A stretch of DNA of 64,000 nt from Symbiodinium microadriaticum (GCA_001939145.1 LSRX01000060.1:1210071-1274070), one strand, 5' to 3'; shown: positions 45,061 through 55,590, numbered from the stretch's first letter. A program made the numbers and translations. Notes: generated by a model from the letters alone, not told the origin.

Positions 45061-46870
45061 CAAAGCCTGTCTCGCCTTGTCGTTCGGCTGCTTGCAAAAG
45101 TTGGCCCACCCAACCTCGTCTTGAAAAACCCGTGGCACCTGGAGTCTCAAGGTGGCGAGTTTACGGTCCGGGGCCTGGAAGCTCGATCGTAGCACCACCT
45201 TGTGAACCACAGCAGGTGCTCCTGCAGATCCGAAAGGAACCGCCGGCCATGTACGAACCTGCTTCTCACCCTTGGGGCCAATGGACGGGAGCTGCATCGC
45301 CTCCGCCTCATGCCCGGTAGGGCTAAATCTGCAGATCACAGAAATCTTCTCCTTCACATCGTGTGCCCTAGCCAATGTCAACAAGGAGTCGAGCTCGGCC
45401 TGGTCGCATGCCACAATCAAGTGTGCTCCCAGCTTCTCGCCATCAGACAAGCGCTTCTTAGCAACGCCAAAGCCCACCAAACCACCGACCAGCGGGTCGA
45501 TCATCCACCGCTGAACCTGAGTCTGGCCCTTGGGCTGCTTGCGATCAACAACAGTCCATGTCGAGCCCTCCTGTTCCTCAGCTGCAACAGGTCGACAGAA
45601 CTCAGGTGAGGAGGTCTGAGCCCTGCCGGCATCGCTCGAGGCCTCCTTGTTGTGTCTCGCCCGAAGGCGACGTGCAGCCCTGCCATCCCCATAGCCAACC
45701 ACTGCCTTTTTGACAAGCTCCTGCAGCCCATCCAGTAGGCTCTCGGGCTCCTTCTGGGCCTTCTTCACAAGAGCTTCCAAAGCCTTGAGCAGCTCACTGT
45801 CACTCGTAATGGTGCTGCCCTGTCCTTTGCCCTTCTTGAGGGCACCGTCGGTTGTAGCAGCCGATGCCTGAGGGCGGCCACCACCATCCGGCTTGCCTTT
45901 TCCCTTCGCCTTTCTGTGCGGCTCCTGTGCTGGTTTGGCCTTCTCAAGCAGCGCCTGAAGCCCAGCCAGCAGCTCAGTGTTTCCGCCACCTCCACCGCGG
46001 CAAAACTGGCCCCACTGTTGCCAGCCTGCTGCATTCTTGATCCACTGCCAAGGCGCAATGCACTCGCTGCCAAACTCCTCGACCTGTTTCCCTGTCGAGC
46101 CATGGCTGGAATGCACGGGCGCCTGTCTCACCCTGGGGAGCCCCGGGGGGCTACGGTGAGTCTGAGTCTCTGGGACCGTCGCACCCACAGCACGATCTCT
46201 AGACTCAGGCATTCGTGGGCCTTCCGCCTCTTGTGCCCACTGGCTTTTCTTTCTTTCTTGATCAAATCTCTTAGCCCATTGGGTCTTGATCAACACTCTT
46301 CTGGGTCCTTGGGTCCCGACCCGCAAAAGCAAAGGCCTACCTCTACCCATAAGCAGCAGCTGCTGCTTGTCCTCATGCTCAACGAAGAGGCAATCCAGAC
46401 CAGCACGGGGCCCACACGTGCACCCCTGCCACCTGCGAACTGGCCGCCCAGGAACTCTCCGACCTCCAAGTCGAAGGGCTTCCAGAGCGACGATTCTTAT
46501 CGACCCCTTCCTTGGGCTTGGGCCGCTTCTTTCGTCTCCTCTGCCGTCTCAAACGGTCGGCAGCTAGCCTTTTCCGGAGTGTGGTGACCTCTGCCCTGAG
46601 GAGGCCACGGTGCAAGAAACTTTTCTCATGAGAAACGAAGCATCTGGGAATTCGGCACAGCACCTTAGCACAAATAGCTCCCGCAGCCATAAGTGCCAGG
46701 CCAATCAATCGTTGAAATTTTGTCTCTGAGCGGTGCCCCATCCGCCCAGGTCCGGTGCCACCGAGGAGCAAAACAACTCCAGGAGGTATTTCCATGGCAC
46801 CCGTTGGCCGGTTCACCCTGGCTGCCATAGGCAAAAGCCCAGCCAAAGACCCACCAGCCCAGTGTACCCA
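45040..46870 (-). mobile_element. LINE 5' portion (LINE-5) with ORF1
   Basis: The long frame 46,350-44,971 encodes an ORF1-type protein. It has APWQWIKNAAGWQQWGQFC and a Gly/Lys-rich basic region, with ELLAGLQALLEKAKPAQE, ELLKALEALVKKAQKEPESL and LLDGLQELVKKAVVGYGDG. A folded C-terminal part follows (GAHLIVACDQAELDSLLTLA, then FQAPDRKLATLRLQVPRVFQ). It resembles LINE-1 ORF1 in its PW(Q/R)...GGG start, internal leucine helices and the SSFQAPDRKL / STFVAPERTL segment. The DNA upstream to about 46,870 looks like its 5' leader. No endonuclease or reverse transcriptase follows; after about 45,050 the sequence becomes simple repeats. Coding for the ORF1 stretch is clear; the real start is not fixed. 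Confidence 0.75.
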
Positions 46871-47158
46871 CCTTGGCTGACTTCTGAACCCCTCCGAAAA
46901 GTTAAATTTTTAGCCTGCTTATTACTTACTATAGTGTTCATGTAGCAATCCAACGTGTTAAAGTCCTAAGAGCCAGCCAGAAGCACGCCAAGCCACCGTA
47001 ACATTGACCAAGTTCTTCATGAGAACGTTGGATGCGTTCTTTGCGCGGCAGCTGCCGGTCTCCAACATTGCGAAGCCAGCATGCATGAACATGACAAGAG
47101 TGTGTTGGTTTGGTAGGCGAACGCCCCTCGAGGAGAACGTCGCCCGGAGTGTGGGCGC
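46871..47158. other. Spacer between LINE-5 and LINE-4
   Basis: Contains the presumed 3' tail of LINE-4 and host intron sequence. No duplication bounding either element was identified. Confidence 0.35.
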
Positions 47159-49480
47159 TCAGCGCCCCGCCGCCCTTTGTCGGAAGCCGCTGTGCTCACG
47201 CACAGCTTTCCGAACCTTGCCCAAGTGATCCAGAACCGCTGCATCCTCCACATCCGTGGTGTGCTCGCGCGGCCAGCCCATCCTGCGAGTAGCATGCTCT
47301 GTCATCGGAACGAACGGGCGATCCTCAGCAAAATGCGGGCACTGCCATGCCAGATGCTCCCAATCCGGAATCACGACAGCTTCACAGAACGGGCACATGC
47401 CCAGCCCTTCTTCACGAATCCGTCGGTACCTAGCAACAGAATGCACAGCCCCGACCAAGCAACCTCGCTGCTCCTGCCCAGCCTGAGCAAAATGCGACCT
47501 GGCTTTGCGCACTACGGTCTCCGAGTACGGCCAAGCCGGCCCCAGCAGGCGACTGTCGATGCGCGGTCTCCCCAGAAAGGAGCTTAGGCGCAGACGTCTC
47601 CAACTTTCCCGCAAAGCATGCAGAGCTCGGCCGATCCACCGATTGAAAGCTGCACTAAGCTGAGGGCCCGGCCACTGCACGTGTCCTAGGTCGCTATGCT
47701 GGAACCCTCCTAGCGTGCGGTGCCAGCCGAGGTCCTGCATGTCATGGCAAAGCTGGCGCCCACCTGAGTAGTAAAGGCCCCGCGCCGTCCAGAACTGCAG
47801 CGCTCTAGCAAGTGCCGCGAAAGAAGAGTGAACCCCTGCAAACTTAAGATCCATCCAATGCCCAATGCCCATGAAAAAGCTGAACTAGGTCCCGGGAGGC
47901 CGTGCGGTGCCCTCTCACAGCAAACTTCACAGCGGTTCCTAAGCGAAAGGCTTGTGAGTCCTCTGGCGAAGAAAGCCAGCGGCCCCACGTAACTAGCGGA
48001 GTGACTCTCGTCCTCGCCAACCCAGAATTGAGGCCCGGCGCGAGGCCCGCCGAAGCAAGTCTCGCTACAATCCTATGTCCAGCAGCCCATCGGTTAGCAG
48101 CGGTCTGGGGCTGCTCATCGGATCCAGTCTGCATGAAGTCAACGCCTAAAACCCTGGCCGCGAAGCCGGCCCGCACCGCAGCGGCGGCATCCTCAGAGCG
48201 CTTGGGAACGACACGTAGCTTGGCGGAGTTCTCTGCTAACCCGAGCCGTCGCGTCCACCCTCTCCAAAAGGCCCACACCCTTGCCGCGGCCGGCGCATCA
48301 GCGGCAATGACATTGCGATCATCCACGTAAAGAGCCTGCGCAACATGAGGAACTTCATCATGGAGGCGCCGCCCGGCCTCGGCGAGGAGCACCACAAAGG
48401 CAACTGGTGCCATTGGGTCGCCCTGAGGAGTCGACGTAGAAACTTCAATGGGATGCTCGCGAAGGTAGTTCCCGTGCTGAAGCCAACGGACCTGGTGATG
48501 CCAGGCATTGGTCAAGTGCCGAGCCCAAAGGGTGGGCCACCCATGGTGCTGGAGCAAGCCAGTCATGAGGGAAGGCGCGGCCATGTCGAAGCCTTTCTGC
48601 AGGTCCATAGAAACAAGGACCGGCGTGGGGCCATCCCACGCCTGCAACAGCCTGGCAACGGCGGTAGGAACGCCCCGGCCAGCAACCGCGCCATGGACAT
48701 CATCAGTGATGAGACCCTGGATCCAATGCCGCACCTGGGGATGCCTTGCCATAGCAGAAGCAACAACGCGGTTGAAGACCGACTGGATGGAGATGGGCCG
48801 GAAGCTATCCGCGCCCTCACCCTTCTCTTTGGCCATGAAGATTTGCCGGTAGCATCGCATAGGTCGTGGCCAGCTGTCCCGCTCCGCCCAACGGTGCCAC
48901 ACGTCCAGGAAAAGCGCCCACGCGTAGGCGGGCCAGGCGTCACAAGAGTGCCAGCGCAGAGCCGATCCAGCTCCTCACTGCCCGCCTCCCTGTGCCAGAT
49001 GCGGCTCCAAAACGAAACCAGTTCAGCAAACCCTTCACCAATGGTGGCGGTGCGGCTGCCATCCTCACGCTGGATTGCTGGCGGCCCTCCCAAGCCAAAC
49101 TTGCCCTGGAGCCACGACGTAGCGAAGCGGCCCTGTGCCGCCATGTTGTCCCGCCACTGGCCCACCTTAGCAGTGCGAATTTGCTGCCGAAGCTGCGCCT
49201 GGAGTCGCAACCCTGCCGCCTCGGCCTGCGCCAAGTTGCTGGTGCAAGGCACCTGCCTCGGCCACGTGTCCTGGGTCCTGCGCCTCAGCCCTTGGTCAGG
49301 AGCGCCGGCTTGCTGCTGGCGACGAAGCTCGGCAACCCTGCCCAGCCAATTAGCAAGACGACGTAACTGGATGGTAGCATCAAGCTCCCTGCTCAAGCCG
49401 CGATCTTGCTGACGAACCACGGCGATATCGGTGCCCTTAGCACGGACTCCTCGACGGCTTTGGGGTAATACAATCAATAT
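47159..49480 (-). mobile_element. LINE remnant (LINE-4): reverse transcriptase region, frameshifted and 5'-truncated
   Basis: Three overlapping minus-strand frames follow one protein. 49,477 to about 48,900 is the region before the RT (GRFATSWLQGKFGLGGPPAI). 48,902-47,880 is the RT fingers and palm, with FRPISIQSVFNRVVASAMA, VLVSMDLQKGFDMA, STPQGDPMAPVAFV and the catalytic box ALYVDDRNV. 47,872-47,159 is the thumb and C-terminal domain (HALRESWRRLRLSSFL) ending in the zinc knuckle CPFCEAVVIPDWEHLAWQC (C-x2-C-x9-H-x4-C). Frame changes near 48,880 and 47,870 show decay. The 5' end stops at about 49,480 against a TA/GA-rich repeat, with no endonuclease. It sits in the AMT intron in the same orientation as the gene. 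Confidence 0.88.
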
Positions 49481-49565
49481 ACAATCTATATATATCTAAA
49501 GAGAGAGAGAGAGAGAGAGCGAGCGAGAGAGAGAGAGAGAGAGAGAGAGAGCGACAGAGAGAGGG
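49480..49565. repeat. (TA)n then (GA)n microsatellite
   Basis: ATACAATCTATATATATC is followed by AGAGAGAG... from about 49,498 to 49,562, with a few GAGC interruptions. It abuts the truncated 5' end of LINE-4. Confidence 0.9.
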
Positions 49566-49763
49566 AGGCCTTTACGGCCGATGAACCCTTTCAAGCTGTA
49601 AAAATGCGGCACGGCACTCGAAGCTAACTCTTCTTCGCGCTAAAGATTGTACCCACCTCGTTCAGCCAGACTGTCGCTGCGCTGATCTCGGTGGCCGTCG
49701 CCAGAGGCTCGGCGGGCTGGCTTCGGCTCGCTGGCTAGCCGCCAGCTAAACAGCGCCTCGCTC

Positions 49764-49966
49764 GAGTTTAGGGGTTTAGGCTTTAGGGTTTAGGGTTCAG
49801 GGGTTTAGGGTTCAGGGGTTTAGCGTTCAGGGGTTTAGGGTTTAGGGGTTTAGGGTTCAGTTGTTTAGGGTGTATGGGTTTAGGGTTGAGGGTTTAGGGG
49901 TTTAGGGGTTTAGCGTTTAGGGTTTAGGGGTTTAGGCTTTAGGCTTTAGGTTTAGGGTTGGGGTTA
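49764..49966. repeat. Interstitial telomeric-type array, TTTAGGG and variants
   Basis: About 200 bp of TTTAGGG, TTCAGGGG, TTTAGGGG and related units (plus-strand sense), moderately degenerate. TTTAGGG is the telomere repeat known from dinoflagellates and plants. It lies inside the AMT intron, about 85 bp from the exon end at 50,051. Confidence 0.85.
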
Positions 49967-50050
49967 GCAGCAGACACATCCTCCGAAAGATTAACGATCG
50001 AGCACGAAGTCTGCAACTGCTTGCATTGCCTCTCACACAAGCCCGGCAGC

Positions 50051-50125
50051 CCACGTCCAGCACTGAGTCCAGCCAGCCGTAACCCCATGTCCATGCGACC
50101 ACAACCGGGTAAATAAAGCTGGTCA
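50051..50125 (-). pseudogene. AMT exon, third piece (3' part of split exon)
   Basis: Resumes the transporter right after LINE-2: TSFIYPVVVAWTWGYGWLDS then VLDVG. The exon ends at 50,051, where GTG G|GC (GC donor) joins exactly to G|GC TAC ATG GAT of the 42,752 exon, giving L-D-V-G-Y-M-D-F-A-G, the expected AMT sequence. Bases 50,111-50,125 are the target duplication. Without the insertions the three pieces total 307 bp, phase 0 to phase 1, matching the downstream exon. Confidence 0.88.
50111..50125. repeat. LINE-2 target-site duplication, 3' copy
   Basis: AAATAAAGCTGGTCA, identical to 52,180-52,194. It is coding AMT sequence (MTSFI...). Confidence 0.88.
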
Positions 50126-52179
50126 GAGATTTTCTTCGTGTAAGCAGCTTCCGCGGCAGACACCGAAAGGGCCCCACAAGGGGCCATCCGCATACTCAAC
50201 GCCATCGGGATAGCCATGGCTGGGCTTCTAAGCGCATGAGGTCCAGGGGTGCCCGTCGGGCAAACGTGCCTAACCAAGACCACAACCCACCAGCAACCAA
50301 CCAAAGACCACCTGGCCGACAGTCGGCTCTTGACGGCCCACGAGGCTCTTAACGACTCTTAAATCAAACATCTTGGCCCTCCGCGGGTCTTGATCACTCT
50401 TGCAGGTTCTAGGGTCCTCTCCCGCACTTGTCAGAGCACCGCGTCAGCGATGCTTCCACTGTGGCTCCATGGTACATGCCCAACGTGTGACCGTAATTGA
50501 AGCCATGCCGCTCAAGCGGGAAAAAGGAGGCGAACCGCAGATACCTTAGGAAAACACAGCTGCCATCTGTTCGAGACGTGATGCATGAAGATCCCAGCCG
50601 AATCTGCGAACCATAACGTTCCCGCCGGGGTTGATGCCTGCGCAAGCGAGTCTTTCTTCGAAGAAGTGGTCATTGGCACCGCATGTTTTGCATTTGCGAA
50701 GTGTTGCACCGGTCAGGTGTCTGGTGTAGTCGCTCATCACTGCTCCAGTTGCCAAAAGAAAGCCAAGAGTCCCTAAATGCTCCGCTTTGCTACGGACCGC
50801 CCTTACTGTGGCTTCATGATACTCAGGGACAAGTTCGCCCCTGAGTTCATGACGAGTGGCCTGCTTCAGCTGCTCATAGTGAACTCGCCTCCAGCTCTCG
50901 CGAAGGGCATGCCAGTGCTCTTTATTAAGGACATTCAAGTCAAGCTCACCGAGGTGCTCATGGTTCCATCGCAGGCTCTGGGGATCATCCGTGTCCCACC
51001 CAAGACGCAGCATGGTGTGCGAAACCATGCTTTCCAGGTTCGTCGTGGTGTCACCAGGCACCCGAAGCTTTTGAACTTCCGTCCGGACCCTTTTGGCCAA
51101 TCTCAAGGTACGCCACGCTAAAGTAGACTCCCACTGTCTGGTAGCTCCAGCAATCACAGCTCGAAGAGGCTTGACAGCGTAGCCAGTTCTCCCAGAAGCC
51201 TTCCAAATCAGCTTGTCGAAATCGTCAAAGAGGACCTTGTCTGGCAAGGTAGCCACATGTCCATAGTTGAGCTTGCTCAGCGCAAAGACATTGATGTCCT
51301 GTAGCCGTTCCCACAGGTTGCGTGGCAGATAAGAGCATCGCATTATGATGCTCCTAGCCGCCTCTTGTCGTTGCTCGATCTTAGGACAGCTAGTGACCCT
51401 GCCAATGTAGGCACCCAGAATCTCCACAGAGAAAGGGAGGCTCCAATCCGATAGGTGCCCGAACTGTGCTTTGCCCCGATGCTCCTGCAAATGAAAGTGA
51501 GAGGACCAGGCCTCCCAAGAGCTTCGCATTTCCTCCAGCTTAGCCCGTGTAGGCGCGACGAAAGAGCGATCATCCATGTAGATATACTGCCTGCATCTTC
51601 CATCCGAATTGACGTCCCTGTCCACTAGCTTGGCCATGCCACCCAACAGAAAGGCGAGGACCAGAGGAGAGGCAGGGTCTCCCTGCGGAAGGCCCGTAGC
51701 CGTAGACAACGTAGCTTGAGAGCATTGCCCATCGAGAAGAAGCCATCTGCGCTGATCTCCAAAGTAATTGAATAGAGCACCAAGCCACCCCTGCAAGCCG
51801 GGTGGAGCGATGTTCGCGAGTGCACCACCAATAAGCTTCGTATCGACACAGTCGAAAGCCTGCTGCAGGTCCAAAGTGCCGACGTACATGCCCTCTTCCA
51901 TTTCCTTGTCAAGAATGGCCGCAATGACATCTGCAGAAATGCTGCCGGGCCCCCCAGCGACCCAGCGAGGCAAAAAGGACTCCCTCCACGCCGTCACCTG
52001 TGAACTGCGCACCCAAGTAGAGCTCCAAGCACGCACCCAAACGGAAGAGACCGAAATGGGTCTCAAGCCCGAAACAGCGATCTTGCCCTCTTTGATCTTG
52101 TTACTTTTACGGACATGAACCACCCGGGCGAACTTGAGTTCGGAAGGGATGACACCTGCCTCCTCCCACTTCGCCATGA
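50126..52179 (-). mobile_element. LINE-2: 5'-truncated LINE inserted in the AMT exon
   Basis: The element is bounded by a 15-bp direct repeat (50,111-50,125 and 52,180-52,194) and is 2,054 bp long. It starts inside the RT-coding region, as expected from incomplete reverse transcription. The 3' end reads ...ACACGAAGAAAATCTC without a poly-A tail. About 420 bp follow the RT stop at 50,546, including a patch at 50,435-50,520 whose translation (GFNYGHTLGMYHGATVEAS) resembles AMT. Confidence 0.9.
50546..52179 (-). CDS. LINE-2 reverse transcriptase (5'-truncated)
   Basis: This intact frame of about 540 codons carries the RT motifs in order: SELKFARVVHVRKSNKIKEG, GLRPISVSSVWVRA, VGTLDLQQAFDCVDTKLI (motif A), GLPQGDPASPLVLAF (motif B) and YIYMDDRSFVAPT (catalytic YMDD). 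A thumb and connection domain with ALRESWRRVHYEQLK follows. The usual terminal zinc knuckle is degenerate (CKTCGANDHFFEE...). Through the insertion junction the frame happens to be continuous with upstream AMT codons (CMTSFIFMAKWEEAG), giving an accidental AMT-RT fusion frame. No endonuclease domain is left, so it cannot move by itself. Confidence 0.88.
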
Positions 52180-52194
52180 AAATAAAGCTGGTCA
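52180..52194. repeat. LINE-2 target-site duplication, 5' copy
   Basis: AAATAAAGCTGGTCA, identical to 50,111-50,125. Confidence 0.88.
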
Positions 52195-52274
52195 TGCAGA
52201 AGGCGTACACCGCGTAGGTGGGGCTCTTCACACGCTCCGCCACGCCACCACTCACGATGGTCGCGCCGGCAGTA

Positions 52275-52290
52275 CAGAATGCCCACTGGA
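52275..52290. repeat. LINE-1 target-site duplication, 3' copy
   Basis: CAGAATGCCCACTGGA, identical to 60,186-60,201 (minus-strand sense TCCAGTGGGCATTCTG, AMT codons for Q-W-A-F-C). Confidence 0.9.
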
Positions 52291-52347
52291 CTTGGAACTT
52301 GCGAAGACGCGTACCCCGCAGAGGCGCACGCCCGGAAGCGCCCCGCA

Positions 52348-55020
52348 CTAGTGCAGGAGCGCTGCCCTGATCCGGCTCATGTGGCGGAGTGCCGCCGTGT
52401 CCCATCGATTGTGCCTCCGCATAGGCCATCCCAAACGATTGCAGAGAGCATCGCCCCTGCCGGGTCTGCTATCCGCAAAGCCATCGCATTCCCATGCCAA
52501 GTGTTGCCACGACGGGACGGCTCCGGTCGCGCACCATCTACAAGTGGCCCCGGCCGGGTTCTCCGAGTACAAAGCATCCGACAGTGCTGCCCCAACCAAA
52601 ACAGCTCTTTCATGACTGCTGCCATTACTGTATGCCCGACGAGCCTGTTCAGCCCGAGCCTCGTTGTAGGCGGCACCCTGCAAGGCCAGACCATTGGCAT
52701 CGCGCCGACTGGATTCCAGAAACTCACGAAAGGAGTGGGCCCGCCAACTCTCACGGAGCACATGGAGCTCCCTTTGCAGATGAAGGCCACGAGGATCTCT
52801 GTGCCAGCGAAGCCTATCGCCCTGAAAATGCTGCCATGAGAACGCAGCCACTTCAACCCACCCCAGGTGCGCGAGGAAAGTGCGAACCCTGCCCAACCAC
52901 GTGCCTTGCTCAATCTGACGTGTCCACTGCCTCTGACTCCACAGGTTCTGACGACGCAGCGCCGCGTAAGCATCCTGGCCTGCCTTGAAGCTGAGATCGC
53001 TGTGGTTGCCCTCAAGGATGGAGATTAAGCTCGTGGAGCCTGCCTTGTGTATGTGTCCCACTCTTCGCATGCACTGCCGCACAGTAGTGCAAAGCTTTTT
53101 CGTCGGCCACTTGAAAAGCCAGCCCCATGCCATCTTAGGAATGACAAGCGCCCGCCAGAAGCGGATTCGGAGCTCCCTAGCCACCGGCATGCGCGAGATG
53201 CGCCTCCCTCTGTTCAAGGCGGCTTCCCTGCGCTCTGCGAGCGTGGCTCGCGCCTTGGCAGCCCTATGGCTAGTGAAGTCCACTCCCAGAATGCGGACCT
53301 GCTCCTTGACGTGCTCCGCATAGTCCGTGGCAGCGTAATCCTGCCTCTGTGCCTGCGTTCTGGCAAGGATGTGAAGCTTATCGAAGTTCTCGCGCCAGCC
53401 CCTGCTTTGAGACCAGCTCTCCCAGCACTGTATGCCTTGGGTGATGATCGACGCGCTTGGCCCATGCAAAGTTCTATCGTCCACAAACAGAACCTGCCGG
53501 AGTCGCGGGACGCTCCCACGAATGGCCTGCACAGGCGCCAGCGTGGCGGCGATCATCGCCAGAGGGGCCATGGCGTCCCCCTGTGGCATGCTTAGGCCCG
53601 CCGCATAGCTATGCAAACTGCAGTGCCGGCCCCAGACAAGCCATCTCTGCTGTTCCTCCCAAACCTGACTTAGGATGCGCCCAAGAACCCTTGGCAGCCC
53701 CAGGTGGCCGAGCATGCGCACTGCCGCAGCCGGGAACAAGTTGTCGAATGCCGTCTGGAGATCAAGCGTGGCCACGGTCTGTTGTGCCCCATTGATCGTT
53801 CGGTCGAGCTCGCTGAGGGCCGTGTATTTGCTGCGACCTTTCAAGGCTCCATGGCATTCGGGCGGGACCCAGCTGTTTATCCATGCTTGTGTGTCCTGTC
53901 GCTGCAGGAAAGCCGCAGGAACTGCTCTCCAGAAAATGCACGCAATGGAAATCGGTCGCAAATGTGCCACGTCCATGGTTCCATCTGGTCGGATTTCTTT
54001 GCCCGGCTTGGGCAGCACCACCATGCGAAGCTCCTGCCAAACCTTCGGGACCCTGCCGAAGCTGAGCCACCCATTTAGCAAAGCTGTGAAATCCTCAACC
54101 GCTGCATAGGGAATACGCTGGATTTCAGCAGCCGTCCAGCCCGTGACGCCGGCCGCAGCTCCACCCCGCTTGAGGGCCGCCTGAATCTCGGTTGCGGTGA
54201 ATTCCGTCCATGCGTTGGGGTCCCTTGCAGGTCCAAGGGGCCGTCTCCACCGATCAAACACCTCCTCCGCAGTGACGTCCGTTCTATTCCAAGTTTGCTG
54301 CCAGTGCGCCGCCACCAACTGCACGTTGCCCTCGGCTGTGTGCGCCACGTCATTGCGCCTGAAAAGCCCGGTAGCAAAGGTGATGTCACCCTGCTTGATC
54401 CACTGGTGTGCTGGCTTGCCTCCCTGCTTCATGCGTTCCCTCCAATCCCTCATGCGGTCGTGCCTATCCTGCGCTCTGGTCGAGTCAAGGAGCCGAGCAA
54501 TGACTTCCTCCTGCTGTGCTCTGGTAGCGGGATGCGGAGTATCCCGCGGCCAGGTGCGCCGTACAGCGCCGTCCAGCCGGTCCTTGTCAGCTCTGCGTGT
54601 GGTGCTCCGCATGGTTTCGCGAATGCGTCCTAGCAGCTTTGCCAGCTTGCGCTCCTTGAACGACGAAGTGTTCTGGAAAAGTTTGCCATGCTCCTGCTGG
54701 TTGACTGCTTGGCCCGGCGTCCCCTTGGATCGATGTCCGCTCCCATGCCGATTGCGCCCCGTGAGGTGCTGCAGGGCGCCGCTGAAAGCTCGCTCAAGAC
54801 CTCTGTTGAAGTGCTCCCACTGTCGCTCCACATCTGCCGCCGATGTCGGTGCGACGGCGTCGTCATCAGAGATTTTGACGTAGTGGTCGCGGACGGTGTT
54901 GCTCCAATCGGCTGCAGTGACCCCCCTTGGTGGCCCGTACGTGTCAGTGGGGCGTAGCTGTCGATTGATGCCCACCCTAAACCCCGGAACACACTTCAAC
55001 TGGATGTGGTCGCCGTACAC
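52348..55020 (-). CDS. LINE-1 endonuclease C-terminus and reverse transcriptase
   Basis: An 890-codon frame starting inside the endonuclease (YGDHIQLKCVPGF holds the APE catalytic histidine). It continues through a basic linker to the RT: VVLPKPGKEI, LRPISIACIFWRAV, VATLDLQTAFDNL (motif A aspartate), GLSMPQGDAMAPLAM (motif B) and VLFVDDRTLHG (catalytic FVDD). The C-terminal domain has HVLRESWRAHSFREFL and ends in the zinc knuckle CRWCATGAVPSWQHLAWEC (C-x2-C-x9-H-x4-C). It would copy the element's RNA at the nicked target. The frame is intact, but it is out of phase with the endonuclease N-terminus upstream, so the protein is broken by a frameshift near 55,000. Confidence 0.93.
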   Translation of the reverse strand: MYGDHIQLKCVPGFRVGINRQLRPTDTYGPPRGVTAADWSNTVRDHYVKISDDDAVAPTSAADVERQWEHFNRGLERAFSGALQHLTGRNRHGSGHRSKGTPGQAVNQQEHGKLFQNTSSFKERKLAKLLGRIRETMRSTTRRADKDRLDGAVRRTWPRDTPHPATRAQQEEVIARLLDSTRAQDRHDRMRDWRERMKQGGKPAHQWIKQGDITFATGLFRRNDVAHTAEGNVQLVAAHWQQTWNRTDVTAEEVFDRWRRPLGPARDPNAWTEFTATEIQAALKRGGAAAGVTGWTAAEIQRIPYAAVEDFTALLNGWLSFGRVPKVWQELRMVVLPKPGKEIRPDGTMDVAHLRPISIACIFWRAVPAAFLQRQDTQAWINSWVPPECHGALKGRSKYTALSELDRTINGAQQTVATLDLQTAFDNLFPAAAVRMLGHLGLPRVLGRILSQVWEEQQRWLVWGRHCSLHSYAAGLSMPQGDAMAPLAMIAATLAPVQAIRGSVPRLRQVLFVDDRTLHGPSASIITQGIQCWESWSQSRGWRENFDKLHILARTQAQRQDYAATDYAEHVKEQVRILGVDFTSHRAAKARATLAERREAALNRGRRISRMPVARELRIRFWRALVIPKMAWGWLFKWPTKKLCTTVRQCMRRVGHIHKAGSTSLISILEGNHSDLSFKAGQDAYAALRRQNLWSQRQWTRQIEQGTWLGRVRTFLAHLGWVEVAAFSWQHFQGDRLRWHRDPRGLHLQRELHVLRESWRAHSFREFLESSRRDANGLALQGAAYNEARAEQARRAYSNGSSHERAVLVGAALSDALYSENPAGATCRWCATGAVPSWQHLAWECDGFADSRPGRGDALCNRLGWPMRRHNRWDTAALRHMSRIRAALLH

Positions 55021-55590
55021 CTCCTATTGCAGCGAGTAGGGAGGTACCGGCCCTCCGAGTCGGTGGCGACACACAAGGCCCAACTGCCGTCATGAAAGAG
55101 GGGATGGGTATCGGGAAGTTGGTTCCAATCGCCCATAACAACGCCGCTGTCACTGTGAGCCAACCATGGGGCCAACGACCTGTGAAAGTCACCCTCATGA
55201 ACCGCGGACGGCTTTTGCCACACGTTGACAAAGGAGTGACCCGCCGCCTGCACTGCCAAGATCTCCCCGGAGTCTTCCCGCACGCTGCCTTCGAACACCG
55301 AAGGTATGGTATCTTTGATGGCTAAAGCAAGTCCTCCCCACCAGGTGCCGTTGGCGGCCATGCGAGCCGGAAGGAACCAGCTGCGGTAGCCCCGAGAGGC
55401 CGCTCCCTGCTGCCAGCTCTTCATGTTCTGCTGATCGAGCCTAGTCTCTTGCACGCAGATTACATCATAGGCACTGTTAAGAACCTTGTCCGTGGCCAGG
55501 AAAGTGGAGGTAATACCTCCGCAGTTTAGCGACGTGACGCCACTTGCAAACGATGGGCTGACGAAGACGACGGACCCGGGTGGGGCTCAA
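54996..55590 (-). CDS. LINE-1 APE-type endonuclease, N-terminal part
   Basis: Coding reads VTSLNCGGITSTFLATDKVL and DVICVQETRLDQQ (catalytic Glu), then SRGYRSWFLPARMAANGTWW, GGLALAIKDTIP and VVMGDWNQLPDTHP (catalytic Asp/Asn). These are the motifs of the apurinic-type endonuclease that nicks target DNA for LINE insertion. The frame ends at 54,996 and resumes in the frame of the RT ORF, so a frameshift splits the domain. The short stretch before VTSLNCGG belongs to the upstream Cys/His-rich region. Confidence 0.88.

Larger units (their letters stand above)
52180..52290 (-). pseudogene. AMT exon, second piece
   Basis: Lies between LINE-1 and LINE-2 and encodes QWAFCTAGATIVSGGVAERV then YAVYAFCMTSFI, the AMT membrane segment with the conserved AATIVSGAVAER-like motif. 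It begins with the LINE-1 target duplication (52,275-52,290) and ends with the LINE-2 target duplication (52,180-52,194). Sequence and frame are intact. Confidence 0.9.
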
